A stretch of 64,000 nucleotides of DNA, from assembly GCF_000732325.1 (NCBI RefSeq), contig NZ_BBIW01000006.1, positions 62,001-126,000 of the forward strand, read 5' to 3'. The notes below the pieces were generated by a model that did not search any database, was not told the origin of the DNA, and saw only the letters and a list, made by a program, of their open reading frames with translations. The translations under genes were made by a program, and so were the position numbers. Source of the stretch: Paenibacillus sp. TCA20. Its GTDB lineage: Bacteria > Bacillota > Bacilli > Paenibacillales > Paenibacillaceae. This document shows, piece after piece, positions 35,216 to 43,784 of the stretch (positions within the stretch are counted from its first letter, which is position 1; every line of letters starts with the position of its first letter).

Positions 35216-36298
35216 TCATGATCTTTTGACAACGTCAAACCTAACTTCAACTCTGGCACCGTCACTCGTTTCGATCACAAACGGCCATGTCCCAGGGGTT
35301 GTTCTTGTTCCTACAAACCATGTCCATTCCACAAATCCGTTCTCGTCTGCAGTTGCCCAGCCCACATGCTGTGCTGTACTTTCTCCTGTCTTATAAAAGA
35401 CGGATAGGTTAGCTGAGGCACCCGGTGTTATTTTGGCACGTATCGTCGCTTGACCGGCTACATATGCGGGATTCGGCTTGGCAATAATCTCTACACTGCC
35501 TATAGTACCGCTATCCCCAATTGTTCCCTTATCCTCTTCGTTTGTAGCTCCAATCCAGACCCTTTCCGTCGCACCGGCCTGAACCCGCAGACTCTTATTC
35601 AGAAAGGGAACTTTGATCGGTAATTCGTAAGTAAGCTCTATTCCAAAATAAGGATTGGACCTATTCTGAAGATTAGGAACATCTACTCCATTCACATGCA
35701 GAGAATCGTATTCAAGTATCGTATCCTCAATTACCGGTTGAATTAACGGTTTAATAACGGGATCTAGAACCGCCTCCGATATGGAAGTCTGGAGATGATC
35801 CAGCGGCTCTTGTCCGTTAGAAACCGCCATGGAAGCCCATGATCCGATCGGGTCAGGCAGAGTGGCTGCATATTCAGTCACCCAATCCGTCAATGACAGC
35901 TTGGGCATGAGTCCCTCAGCAGCTGAGTCTCCGGGCAGAACCTCTCCTAAACCTGAATCTACTGAGCCTGCAGATTCAATGGCGATAGCTACAGGATAGA
36001 TATGTGATGATATTTTTTTGACGGTCTCGGAAGCTGCCGTCTGCAATGCGGTTGAGAATAATGTCATCTGAACGAAGTAGATCAAGAACACAATAAAAAA
36101 TATAAAAACAGGTAGAACTAAAGAAGCTTCAACAACAATGCTGCCTCGATCATTTCCATCCTGATCGTTACTGCTTTGATCCTTACTGCATTGATCGTCA
36201 CTGCATTGATCGTCACTGATTTGATCCTTACAAACTCGTTGGACAATATCATTCTTGAATTGCAGCTTCGATTCCCGACTCTGCCATGTATATGCCAT
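35216..36298 (-). CDS. TadE-like pseudopilin/minor pilin with large extracellular part
   Basis: About 360 residues. A polar N-terminal segment with a five-residue repeat (DDQCS-like) precedes RGSIVVEASLVLPVFIFF, the TadE/prepilin-type hydrophobic helix with its glutamate. The rest should lie outside the membrane. The C-terminal 100 residues look like a beta-rich Ig-like module (YVAGQATIRAKITPGA to the end). The frame is open from 36388, overlapping the previous gene; the ATG at 36298 was chosen because it clears that gene, although its AGGGG site is 11 bp away. ATG 36355 is possible. Role within the Tad pilus is inferred from position. Confidence 0.7.
   Translation of the reverse strand: MAYTWQSRESKLQFKNDIVQRVCKDQISDDQCSDDQCSKDQSSNDQDGNDRGSIVVEASLVLPVFIFFIVFLIYFVQMTLFSTALQTAASETVKKISSHIYPVAIAIESAGSVDSGLGEVLPGDSAAEGLMPKLSLTDWVTEYAATLPDPIGSWASMAVSNGQEPLDHLQTSISEAVLDPVIKPLIQPVIEDTILEYDSLHVNGVDVPNLQNRSNPYFGIELTYELPIKVPFLNKSLRVQAGATERVWIGATNEEDKGTIGDSGTIGSVEIIAKPNPAYVAGQATIRAKITPGASANLSVFYKTGESTAQHVGWATADENGFVEWTWFVGTRTTPGTWPFVIETSDGARVEVRFDVVKRS
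36163..36231. repeat. 15-bp tandem repeat inside the TadE-like gene
   Basis: Four and a half units of the form GATCGTCACTGCATT on the plus strand, in frame on the minus strand. They encode repeats of about five residues (DQCSD, DQCSK, DQSSN, DQDGN) just before the prepilin helix. Being a multiple of three, copy change would keep the frame. Confidence 0.85.
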
Positions 36299-36344
36299 AA
36301 TAGTCAAACCCCTAATTCCTGTGGTTAATAAGGCAGCGATTAAA

Positions 36345-38567
36345 TTAATATGCATAGTCTGACTGGAGTGAAACGTAAATGTGTCCATCCTCTATTCGGT
36401 CAGCGCTGCCACTCACGGTCCCTAGTGCGCTCATTATGCCAGGAAGAAACCACAGCCTCATTCTCATTTCTGCCTGGCTAGCTGCATACGTGAAGGTCTT
36501 GTTAAGGTCGATTTTGGTGTTCAGTCGAATAATCGCACTTATTCGAGACAGCTTCTTATCGTTATTGCTGTGTGCCAATAAAAACAATCGAAGATGATCT
36601 CTATATGTAATGGAAACCTGCTTCGCATACTTGGACAGCTCTACTTGACCATCGTCCGCCAGCTTTTGCATATCAGCGAGTGCTTCCGTCAGACCATGCA
36701 AAATAGCTTTGGATAATACGAGCAGCGGATTTCCAAGCTTGCTGTTCTCTACAAGTCCCTCCATTGTTCTTATCGCTAGCCGAATCGTAAATACCTCGGT
36801 ATAAGCAGCGACTATATTCCCGTATGGATTGTGAAATCCATAGATGATGTACTCCAGCTCCTGACTTTCCGGAAGAAAGAACGTTTCTGGACTCATCGTG
36901 CTATTATTCATATTACTGCCAGCAATCAACGATAAATTGACCGATTTGAAGTAATGCATAGCGTACTCATTCTGATAGAGCTCATCACTTATTACATCAA
37001 GGAGATTCGACATTCCTCCGAATAATTGATCCATATCTGCCATCGCTTCACCTCCGGCATCATAGGGATCCGTTGCAATTTGCTTCTCTGAAGGACCTGT
37101 GCCGCTAGCCTGGTTCTGATTGAAGCTTATATTTTCGTTATAATATCCTTCCAGCTGCTTGAATTGCTCTGTCGCCTTCTCAATTCCGGCTGTAGCCACC
37201 AGAAGCTTGATTCTGTTCTGCGCTTCCTTCAGTTTCTGTTCTGACTGCTTGTCCACCTTCGCTCTTTCCTTGTCTGCAGAATGGTAATCGTCGATCTGCT
37301 TCGCTGCCTGATCAATCACATTTCCTCCGCCGGCTGCAGTATACCTGGTGATATATTGCTGGATTTGACGGTTCGCAGTCAGGACATGCTGTCTTTTACG
37401 ATGAGAATCTCCATCGCTCAGTTGACTAATTGAGGTGGCGGAGGTAGAAATCGCTTGGTGAGCCGCCTTATAATCTCCTAGCTGCTCGGCATGACCACTT
37501 ATAAACTCAGTGAACTCCGAGTCCTTCCGGACTAACTGATCCGTCTGCTTTCGCAGATCATCACCGAAGCTGCCAACATCGGAGGGTAAAGCGCCTGCTC
37601 CCGGCGTCTTGGCTTTGCCAACTTTATCGTAAGCAGTATTTGCCGCTCTCATCTCACCTTCCTTAATGACCTGCTTCATCTGTTCATTTATACTCTTGGC
37701 TTCTTCAATTCGATCATTCGCTTGACTTAACGCCTGCTCATGTATATGGAGAGCTTCCTGATTCTCACGATTAATACTTGTCACAATGCGATTCACATCT
37801 GATCGATATTCGCTGAGCTCAAATATATAGATCCGGTCAAGCGGTTCTCTGGCCTCATCTTCCGTGTATTTTGAGTAATAATCACGGTATTTTGCTGCGG
37901 CATCCGCTGCGCTTCTCATCGTCCCTCCCAGCGGGCTGTCACTAAAGTAAGTACTTGGCGGGTCCATCACCAATTTGGCCAAGGCTTCCGCCGTTTTTGC
38001 CGCTTCCCGCCGTTTTTTAATGGCCTCTTCAAGCAGACGTTCACGCTTGTCATATAGCTTCTGAAGCTTCCGCAGGACATCCACCGAATGCGCAGCCTGC
38101 TTCATTTCTGCTGATAACGGTTTGAATCTGGACACGGCCTCTACCATAAAGTCCACCGGAGCCTTATATTTCATTTCCTCTTGAATTTGCTGATTAAAGT
38201 TCTCGAATGCTCCAAGCTCCCGCTCAAGTGAAAGCCCAGATTGAACCACCTCCATACCGATTAGAGGAAAACCTTCCGCATGCGGCGTAGGCTTCGTACT
38301 GTCATTTAATACTTTCGCAAGAACATAGTCTCCCTGATTCCCATCATGAGCGAACAGCCCGTATCTTTCCTGAAGCTCGGGAATATAAGAGGACATCACG
38401 GACCTAGCCGCAGCATGAGCCAGTCTCTCAGCCTGTACTTTCATCGCAGCAATCCGGGCATAGTCAACAAATACAGCGACAAATAAGAACACGACGGCAA
38501 GCACCATTGCCAAAAATATAGTCACCGCACCGGACTCAGAATCACCTCGTCTAAACAACACATTCAC
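36345..38567 (-). CDS. TadG-like membrane-anchored protein with long coiled-coil region (DUF5702-like)
   Basis: A 740-residue protein. ESGAVTIFLAMVLAVVFLFVAVFVDYARI (read in two parts, residues 11-40) is a TadG-type N-terminal anchor. Residues 90-430 are highly charged and contain long predicted coiled coils (KLQKLYDKRERLLEEAIKK, SQANDRIEEAKSINEQMK). The C-terminal 200 residues include further hydrophobic stretches. It overlaps the upstream TadE-like gene by 4 bp. In Tad loci such proteins are thought to sit at the surface as pilus-associated factors. The length, more than twice a usual TadE, and the coiled coil suggest it spans the thick Gram-positive wall; this is inference. Confidence 0.72.
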   Translation of the reverse strand: MNVLFRRGDSESGAVTIFLAMVLAVVFLFVAVFVDYARIAAMKVQAERLAHAAARSVMSSYIPELQERYGLFAHDGNQGDYVLAKVLNDSTKPTPHAEGFPLIGMEVVQSGLSLERELGAFENFNQQIQEEMKYKAPVDFMVEAVSRFKPLSAEMKQAAHSVDVLRKLQKLYDKRERLLEEAIKKRREAAKTAEALAKLVMDPPSTYFSDSPLGGTMRSAADAAAKYRDYYSKYTEDEAREPLDRIYIFELSEYRSDVNRIVTSINRENQEALHIHEQALSQANDRIEEAKSINEQMKQVIKEGEMRAANTAYDKVGKAKTPGAGALPSDVGSFGDDLRKQTDQLVRKDSEFTEFISGHAEQLGDYKAAHQAISTSATSISQLSDGDSHRKRQHVLTANRQIQQYITRYTAAGGGNVIDQAAKQIDDYHSADKERAKVDKQSEQKLKEAQNRIKLLVATAGIEKATEQFKQLEGYYNENISFNQNQASGTGPSEKQIATDPYDAGGEAMADMDQLFGGMSNLLDVISDELYQNEYAMHYFKSVNLSLIAGSNMNNSTMSPETFFLPESQELEYIIYGFHNPYGNIVAAYTEVFTIRLAIRTMEGLVENSKLGNPLLVLSKAILHGLTEALADMQKLADDGQVELSKYAKQVSITYRDHLRLFLLAHSNNDKKLSRISAIIRLNTKIDLNKTFTYAASQAEMRMRLWFLPGIMSALGTVSGSADRIEDGHIYVSLQSDYAY

Positions 38568-39235
38568 ATCCCAGCAAATTTTTGCAAAATCTGTGCGAAC
38601 TCCGAAGGGTTGCCCGGTGTACCCATCCTCGAAAATCTCGCTCCGTAATACCGCATAAGCTCGACATTTCGAATGAATTCATCGGGTTCTACAACGGTGG
38701 ATTTGCCAGAATGCTGTATCCGTGGATCACCTGAGAATAAGAAATCGAGCATAGGCAGCCTCATATTTTGGTTCAGCTTGGTCCATACTTGGCGGTCCAG
38801 CATCTGATTCGCATATTCCATCTGACCTCTGTACAACACAGGCAGGCCTGCCCCCGATTGACTCAGCTTCTTCATTGGCAGATCATCACTTGCAGCTCCT
38901 CCTGGGAGCTCTATTGTTGTAATCTGACCACCGCTTACTGAACCGAAGAGCGCACCTATCATATGATCGTCTGCAAAACGCCAATACAGCGGATCGGTCT
39001 CCCCTTCCGGGTAGGATCCGGTCTTAGCGTCCTTATGACTGTTATCCCAGCTGTATGAGGCACGCTCTGACGCAGCTGAAGCATACTGCAAAAGTGCCGA
39101 TTTCTGGTACAGCAGCACACAAAAAAACATGAGCACACATAGCGACAACAGAATGACGGGAAATACGAGAGAAGCTTCGATTGTGAAGCTCCCCTCCTCT
39201 CCTTTCAAATGGCTGCTGCCTTTAGAAGAATTCAT
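38564..39235 (-). CDS. TadE-like protein
   Basis: About 223 residues. GEEGSFTIEASLVFPVILLS begins the TadE-type helix, with the glutamate five residues after the glycine as in type IV pilin-like proteins. The remainder is a soluble extracytoplasmic domain. The frame is open from 39271 but the ATG at 39235 leaves only a 14-bp overlap with flp and gives a normal short leader. It overlaps the TadG-like gene by 4 bp. It is expected to be a minor pseudopilin processed by the prepilin peptidase. Confidence 0.78.
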   Translation of the reverse strand: MNSSKGSSHLKGEEGSFTIEASLVFPVILLSLCVLMFFCVLLYQKSALLQYASAASERASYSWDNSHKDAKTGSYPEGETDPLYWRFADDHMIGALFGSVSGGQITTIELPGGAASDDLPMKKLSQSGAGLPVLYRGQMEYANQMLDRQVWTKLNQNMRLPMLDFLFSGDPRIQHSGKSTVVEPDEFIRNVELMRYYGARFSRMGTPGNPSEFAQILQKFAGM

Positions 39236-39407
39236 TACTTTTGCTCGTAACACTCTCAAGCAAATTCTCAACCAAAGCCTGAATCTGATCCTTAAATATA
39301 AGAGCTATGATTAAGATCACACCAATAATGAGGATCATTTCAAGTGTCCCTAGCCCATCCTCTTCGTTCCATAAATCTGCCAATTTGCGTTTGCATAATG
39401 CTAACAT
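39222..39407 (-). CDS. flp: Flp1-family type IVb pilin
   Basis: A 61-residue small protein. DGLGTLEMILIIGVILIIAL gives the prepilin cleavage region and the hydrophobic polymerising helix with the glutamate at the expected fifth position. A short amphipathic tail (VENLLESVTSKSNEFF) follows. It is the likely main pilus subunit, exported and cut by the TadV-like peptidase. It lies between tadC and the TadE genes on the minus strand, starting 12 bp after tadC. Confidence 0.88.
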   Translation of the reverse strand: MLALCKRKLADLWNEEDGLGTLEMILIIGVILIIALIFKDQIQALVENLLESVTSKSNEFF

Positions 39408-39419
39408 TATCGTATCCCC

Positions 39420-40295
39420 CTATAAATTCATCATCATAAATGACGGAGCTCCAACCATAACGACAATGACCAAAAAGATCACCACCATTGGAAATACCAG
39501 CTTGGAAGAAGCCTGTTCACCACGTGTTCGGCTGAGTGATTTACGCTTGTCCCACAGCACTCTGGATAAATCACGGAGTGAGAGGACAAAATCTCCCCCG
39601 CCCCGTCTAAAATTCAGGAGCACCGTCGTGGTGAAAATAGAAACCTCCTGCACTCCACATCGCTTACTGAACTGCTCAAATGCCTGTTGAAAAGAGTATC
39701 CGTTGTTCCACTCTCCCACCATCTGACCCAGCTCAATATAGAGCGGGTGAGCAGATCCTTTTTTTCGTTCCGTGCAATGTAAAATGGCTCTTTGCACCGT
39801 TTCACCGGCGCTAACGAGCAGGACAATTTTGTTCAAAAATTCTGGAAGCTCCATTAAGATATCCTGCTCCCGCAGCTTTACCTTGTGATGCAGATCCTTC
39901 ATTTGGGCAAACGGAATTACGCCTGCAAGCAATGCTCCGGCGATGAGACCCAAAGGATCTCCCTCCAGCACTAGAGTCAGCAGTGCCCCAGCGATAAGAG
40001 ACAGCCAGCTATAAACGAGCATTTCAGCAATGAACAGTAAGGTCTTCTCATTGCTATGCTTCAGTCCATAGACTCTTTGCACCGAGTGCTGTATCCGGTA
40101 CACCAGCATAGGCAGCTTCCTCGTTAACTGCAGCTTCTCAATTAAATCTAGAAAGGGAGCATGAAGTTTGCGAAACCGCATACCTTTCATGTCAATAGAA
40201 TCCAATACGCGGTATCTCGAGCCTGCCCGTTTATTAAAGATAATCCAGCCCAGCGCGAGTACAACGACAGTAAGAACACTGCATATAATCATCAT
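39420..40295 (-). CDS. tadC: Tad pilus platform protein TadC (type II secretion F family)
   Basis: A 291-residue inner membrane protein of the GspF/TadC family with helices near residues 3-15, 105-130 and 265-290. The middle region LPEFLNKIVLLVSAGETVQRAI is the family signature, followed by FEQFSKRCGVQEVSIF. It would form the membrane platform with TadB next to the TadA ATPase. It starts 12 bp after tadB. Confidence 0.9.
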   Translation of the reverse strand: MMIICSVLTVVVLALGWIIFNKRAGSRYRVLDSIDMKGMRFRKLHAPFLDLIEKLQLTRKLPMLVYRIQHSVQRVYGLKHSNEKTLLFIAEMLVYSWLSLIAGALLTLVLEGDPLGLIAGALLAGVIPFAQMKDLHHKVKLREQDILMELPEFLNKIVLLVSAGETVQRAILHCTERKKGSAHPLYIELGQMVGEWNNGYSFQQAFEQFSKRCGVQEVSIFTTTVLLNFRRGGGDFVLSLRDLSRVLWDKRKSLSRTRGEQASSKLVFPMVVIFLVIVVMVGAPSFMMMNL

Positions 40296-40307
40296 GGTTC
40301 AATCCCC

Positions 40308-41114
40308 TTACACTCTTACATCCATAATTCGCTGAACCCAGATGAAGCAGCCAAATAGAATAAGAAGTGCAATACTCGATATGATATATCCAGCACCGGT
40401 ATAGAGTGGTGTCAGGAAATCAGGTGAAGTCAGACTTAAAAAAATCAAAAACAAGAAGGGTGCTGCAAACATGGCCTTGGATTCAAACTTCTTCTGGGAT
40501 ATCGTTACAGCGATCTCCTGCTTAATATCCAGCTTCTCTCCGATGACGGATGAGGTTCTGCGTACAACTTCAACCAAATCGCCGCCCGTACGTTTGCAAG
40601 TAACAAATACATCTGCGAAATTCGTGATATCCTCCATCTGGGCCCGATCTGCGAAATCTCTCAATGCATCTTCAATAGGTTCACCGTATTCCATCCTTGT
40701 ACATATGATCATCAGCTCTTTGATAAGATCGTGATCTGCCTGAGGGTCCAGCATTCGTAGATCATGCACCGCCTCGCGAAAGGCATTCTCAACCGACTTG
40801 CCTGCAGCAAGAGATGAGGATAAGGAATACAGCGCCTGTTTAAAATGAAGACTAAGCGCCTCTCTTCTCTTGTTGAGCAGATAGACATTATAGTATTTCG
40901 GTGTAAAAAGAGCTGCGGCTGACAGGAGCAAACCGAGAGCCCAGTGATGGTAAAACAGATAGCCTATCCCGAAAAATAGAATTGCACTTGCCGCGATACA
41001 GCCAGCTCTCTGTCGATAGGACAGCGTGTGCTCCATATAACGCGGAAGCTTTTGATGAGTCGAAGCATTCGCCGTCTGTGCTGTCACCCTCGCGGCTCCC
41101 ATTTGACGATTCAA
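40308..41114 (-). CDS. tadB: Tad pilus platform protein TadB (type II secretion F family)
   Basis: A 268-residue membrane protein of the GspF/TadB family. QALYSLSSSLAAGKSVENAFREA is the typical F-domain segment, with TCKRTGGDLVEVVRRTSSVIGEKL later and two membrane helices at the C terminus. Its start overlaps the tadA stop by 4 bp. Together with TadC it forms the inner-membrane platform for pilus assembly. Confidence 0.9.
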   Translation of the reverse strand: MNRQMGAARVTAQTANASTHQKLPRYMEHTLSYRQRAGCIAASAILFFGIGYLFYHHWALGLLLSAAALFTPKYYNVYLLNKRREALSLHFKQALYSLSSSLAAGKSVENAFREAVHDLRMLDPQADHDLIKELMIICTRMEYGEPIEDALRDFADRAQMEDITNFADVFVTCKRTGGDLVEVVRRTSSVIGEKLDIKQEIAVTISQKKFESKAMFAAPFLFLIFLSLTSPDFLTPLYTGAGYIISSIALLILFGCFIWVQRIMDVRV

Positions 41115-42364
41115 GCGTTCCTCACCTCATTCTCCTCCTCAAAAAAAGTTCCCTGGATGCCTGCTGCCTTGAGCTTATCTTGATGAACAAGCACTCCAGA
41201 CGAACGTTCAAGCTGGCCTATAATATGTCCATCCACTTCATCCAGCTCCTGAAAACGGTACAAAGAGTTCAGCTGTATTCCCCCATCCTTCAAGCCAACA
41301 ACCTCACTAATCTCTGTCACTCGTCTGGAACGGTCCCTGAGACGTGATAGATGGATAACAATATCAATGGCAGAGGCGATCTGCTGTCTGACAACGCCAA
41401 CGGGTAAGTCAGCTCCGCTGAGTACCATCGTTTCCAGTCGTGAGATCATATCCGGAATACTGTTTGCATGGCCCGTGGACAGACTGCCTTCATGCCCAGT
41501 GTTCATGGCCTGCAGCATATCCAGCGCCTCACTTCCCCGAACCTCACCGACAATGATTCGGTTAGGACGCATTCGCAGAGAGGAGCGGATTAACTCCCGA
41601 ATGGAAATCACCCCTTTCCCCTCCGTATTTGCATTACGGGTCTCCAGTGATACCAGATTGGGAACAGTAACGATCTGAAGCTCTGCCGAATCTTCAATCG
41701 TAATGATTCTCTCATCTGGAGGGATGAACTGAGACAATGCATTAAGAAAGGTTGTCTTCCCTGATCCCGTGCCTCCACTGATAAACATGTTGTATTTGCT
41801 TCGAACAAGCTTGCTGAGCAGCTCCGCGGCTTCGTCGCTAATGGCTCCGATCCGAACAAGGTCCTCCATCGTCATTGGCTTGTCCGGAAATTTGCGGATC
41901 GTCATGGTAGGTCCTTTTAACGCGACAGGCGGCAGCACGATGTTGACCCTTGAACCGTCCTTTAGCCTGGCATCCACTATAGGTGAGGATTCATTCACGA
42001 TTCTATTCACTCCAGAAACGATCGTCTGGATGATATCCTGCAGCCGCTCTTCCGATTCAAACGTGACAGGTGCCTGGCGCACTTCACCCCGCTCTTCAAT
42101 GAATATCTCGGTATGCCCGTTGATCATAATTTCTGTAATATGGGGATTGTCGATCAGCGGCTGAAGTACATCGAGTCCGCGAAAGGAATCATACAGTCTT
42201 CTGATTAGAGCATGCTTCTCCCCGGAGGTGAGATGGATGAGCCCAGAATGCCGGAATACCCTTGCCTCAATATGCTCCATCAGCTCTGAGTCTCCCGCCG
42301 CAGAAGTAACATCAAGAGCCGCACGAATTGAATTTCTAAGTTCTCTAAACGAAGTATCCATCAT
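41111..42364 (-). CDS. tadA: Tad pilus assembly ATPase TadA/CpaF
   Basis: A 417-residue secretion ATPase. Walker A is GGTGSGKTT near residue 200. ITIEDSAELQ is the Asp box, RMRPNRIIVGEVRGSEAL is Walker B, and NTGHEGSLSTGHANS is the His box, all diagnostic of CpaF/TadA. The frame is open from 42472; the ATG at 42364 overlaps the tadZ stop as ATGA and has AAGGAA upstream, so it is preferred. It powers Flp pilin assembly as a hexamer at the cytoplasmic face. Confidence 0.94.
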   Translation of the reverse strand: MMDTSFRELRNSIRAALDVTSAAGDSELMEHIEARVFRHSGLIHLTSGEKHALIRRLYDSFRGLDVLQPLIDNPHITEIMINGHTEIFIEERGEVRQAPVTFESEERLQDIIQTIVSGVNRIVNESSPIVDARLKDGSRVNIVLPPVALKGPTMTIRKFPDKPMTMEDLVRIGAISDEAAELLSKLVRSKYNMFISGGTGSGKTTFLNALSQFIPPDERIITIEDSAELQIVTVPNLVSLETRNANTEGKGVISIRELIRSSLRMRPNRIIVGEVRGSEALDMLQAMNTGHEGSLSTGHANSIPDMISRLETMVLSGADLPVGVVRQQIASAIDIVIHLSRLRDRSRRVTEISEVVGLKDGGIQLNSLYRFQELDEVDGHIIGQLERSSGVLVHQDKLKAAGIQGTFFEEENEVRNA

Positions 42365-43536
42365 GATGAATATTCCTTCTGCAACATTCCGGCAGCTTCG
42401 CATAATCTCCGCATTTCTTTTTGATAAATGGGTGATCCGAGCAGCAATTCCGGCTCTCTCATCTGTTTCCACGATGGAATATATGGCAAGTACAAGCCGG
42501 TATGCATATATTCCTCAGGCATCGGATTTACAACCGTTCCCGTATACCGATTAATGACATAAGTGGACTTCTCCTGAATCTGACCTGTCCTTATCGGATC
42601 AAGCTGCTCTTGATATCTCATCCAAGCCGAAGCTTTAGCCAGCGTATGAATATCATCAGACAGAAGCCAGATCAGCAGATCAGATCTATCCATCAAGGCT
42701 TCAGCTCGCTCATCCCATACCGAGTCATGATCAGTAATGATATATTGATATTGCTCTGATGCAATTAGCACTTCTAATAGTGCATTCACATCCGACTTCG
42801 TGAGCTGGCGCAGCTCATTCCGATTCCTGGCCGGGTAGAAATAATGGGATTTAATCTGTTCATTCCACAGGACATAAGATCTGACATCAATTCTCTGTTC
42901 CGAAGCCCTTCCTCCGGAACGCCGTGCTCTGATAAGATACATAAGTCTGGAAAAGGCTTCTCCCAGCTCTTCTTCGCTTCCCACCTGAGGGCTTGTCTGA
43001 AGAAAAGGCTTGGTGCTGTCGAGTGTTTCCAGGTTCAAATAAAATACCGAATACCCCGCACGGCCTAGCTGCTTCGCAAGGTTTAAAGCAACCGTCGTTT
43101 TGCCGCAGCCCCCGGAAGCCGACGTGACCCCAATCACCAAAGACGCATCTCCGGAGTGTCTGTTATCCAAACGAACGTTGCCTGAGTTTAAAACAGCCTC
43201 TTCTAAAGCTCCAAGCAGAGCAGATAAAGGCTGATACTTCATCACGTGGGGCAGATCCCCATCAGAAGCATGCTGTTCCGCCAGAAGTAGAATCGGGACA
43301 CGCTCTTGATCTAATCCATCCCGTATCTGCTCTATAAATTCCAATTCACCAACGATCAAATCCGGCATCGATGCGCGAGTCTGCTCATTCATATATCTCA
43401 TCATCGCTTCCGGTTGCGAGAAGGCCGTTACATGAAACTTCCTTGAATATTCACTTCCTTGCACGTAATCAAGCACTGCATCTACGTATTCACGCGTTCT
43501 GCTTGCCAGCACAATCTTCCTTATGACCAGATGCAA
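42361..43536 (-). CDS. tadZ: TadZ/CpaE-like MinD-family ATPase
   Basis: About 391 residues. The N-terminal 125 residues resemble an atypical receiver domain. VTSASGGCGKTTVALNLAKQ is the deviant Walker A of the MinD/ParA family, and later hydrophobic stretches (YIITDHDSVW) fit Walker B. Such proteins place the Tad apparatus at a cell site. No ATG lies near the start. A TTG at 43557 sits inside the terminator tract; the TTG at 43536 or the CTG at 43530 follow AAGGGAGAG, so the exact start is uncertain. It is the first gene of the Tad operon. Confidence 0.83.
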   Translation of the reverse strand: MHLVIRKIVLASRTREYVDAVLDYVQGSEYSRKFHVTAFSQPEAMMRYMNEQTRASMPDLIVGELEFIEQIRDGLDQERVPILLLAEQHASDGDLPHVMKYQPLSALLGALEEAVLNSGNVRLDNRHSGDASLVIGVTSASGGCGKTTVALNLAKQLGRAGYSVFYLNLETLDSTKPFLQTSPQVGSEEELGEAFSRLMYLIRARRSGGRASEQRIDVRSYVLWNEQIKSHYFYPARNRNELRQLTKSDVNALLEVLIASEQYQYIITDHDSVWDERAEALMDRSDLLIWLLSDDIHTLAKASAWMRYQEQLDPIRTGQIQEKSTYVINRYTGTVVNPMPEEYMHTGLYLPYIPSWKQMREPELLLGSPIYQKEMRRLCEAAGMLQKEYSS

Positions 43537-43555
43537 CTCTCCCTTCCAGCACAAC

Positions 43556-43609
43556 AAAAAAAAGCACCGTCCATCTCCCGTATCTCCTACGGTATAATGG
43601 ACGGTGCTT
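43556..43609 (-). terminator. Putative attenuator: terminator in the Tad operon leader
   Basis: On the minus strand GCACCGTCCAT pairs with ATGGACGGTGC, with an inner CCGTA/TACGG stem, followed by eight T and then at once by the tadZ ribosome site. No gene ends here on the minus strand. A competing hairpin GACGG-AAGCA-CCGTC (43600-43614) would consume the 5' arm of the terminator. Confidence 0.7.
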
Positions 43610-43636
43610 CCGTCACGTGCTGTTTAATTTAATGCT

Positions 43637-43665
43637 AGATTAGCATAATATTCCATGCCGGGCAA
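43637..43665 (-). promoter_or_regulatory. Candidate promoter of the Tad operon
   Basis: On the minus strand TTGCCC (43660-43665), 17 bp, TAATCT (43637-43642). Transcription from here would pass straight through the attenuator hairpin. Confidence 0.35.
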
Positions 43666-43784
43666 GCACATTTTATTATTATTTATTATCAAATCAAACA
43701 TCCGTTCCCTTTTTTCATCTTATATAGTACACTATTGAAATGCCTGCTGCCTACATAACAACACCTTAGAATGGAGTGATCAAT

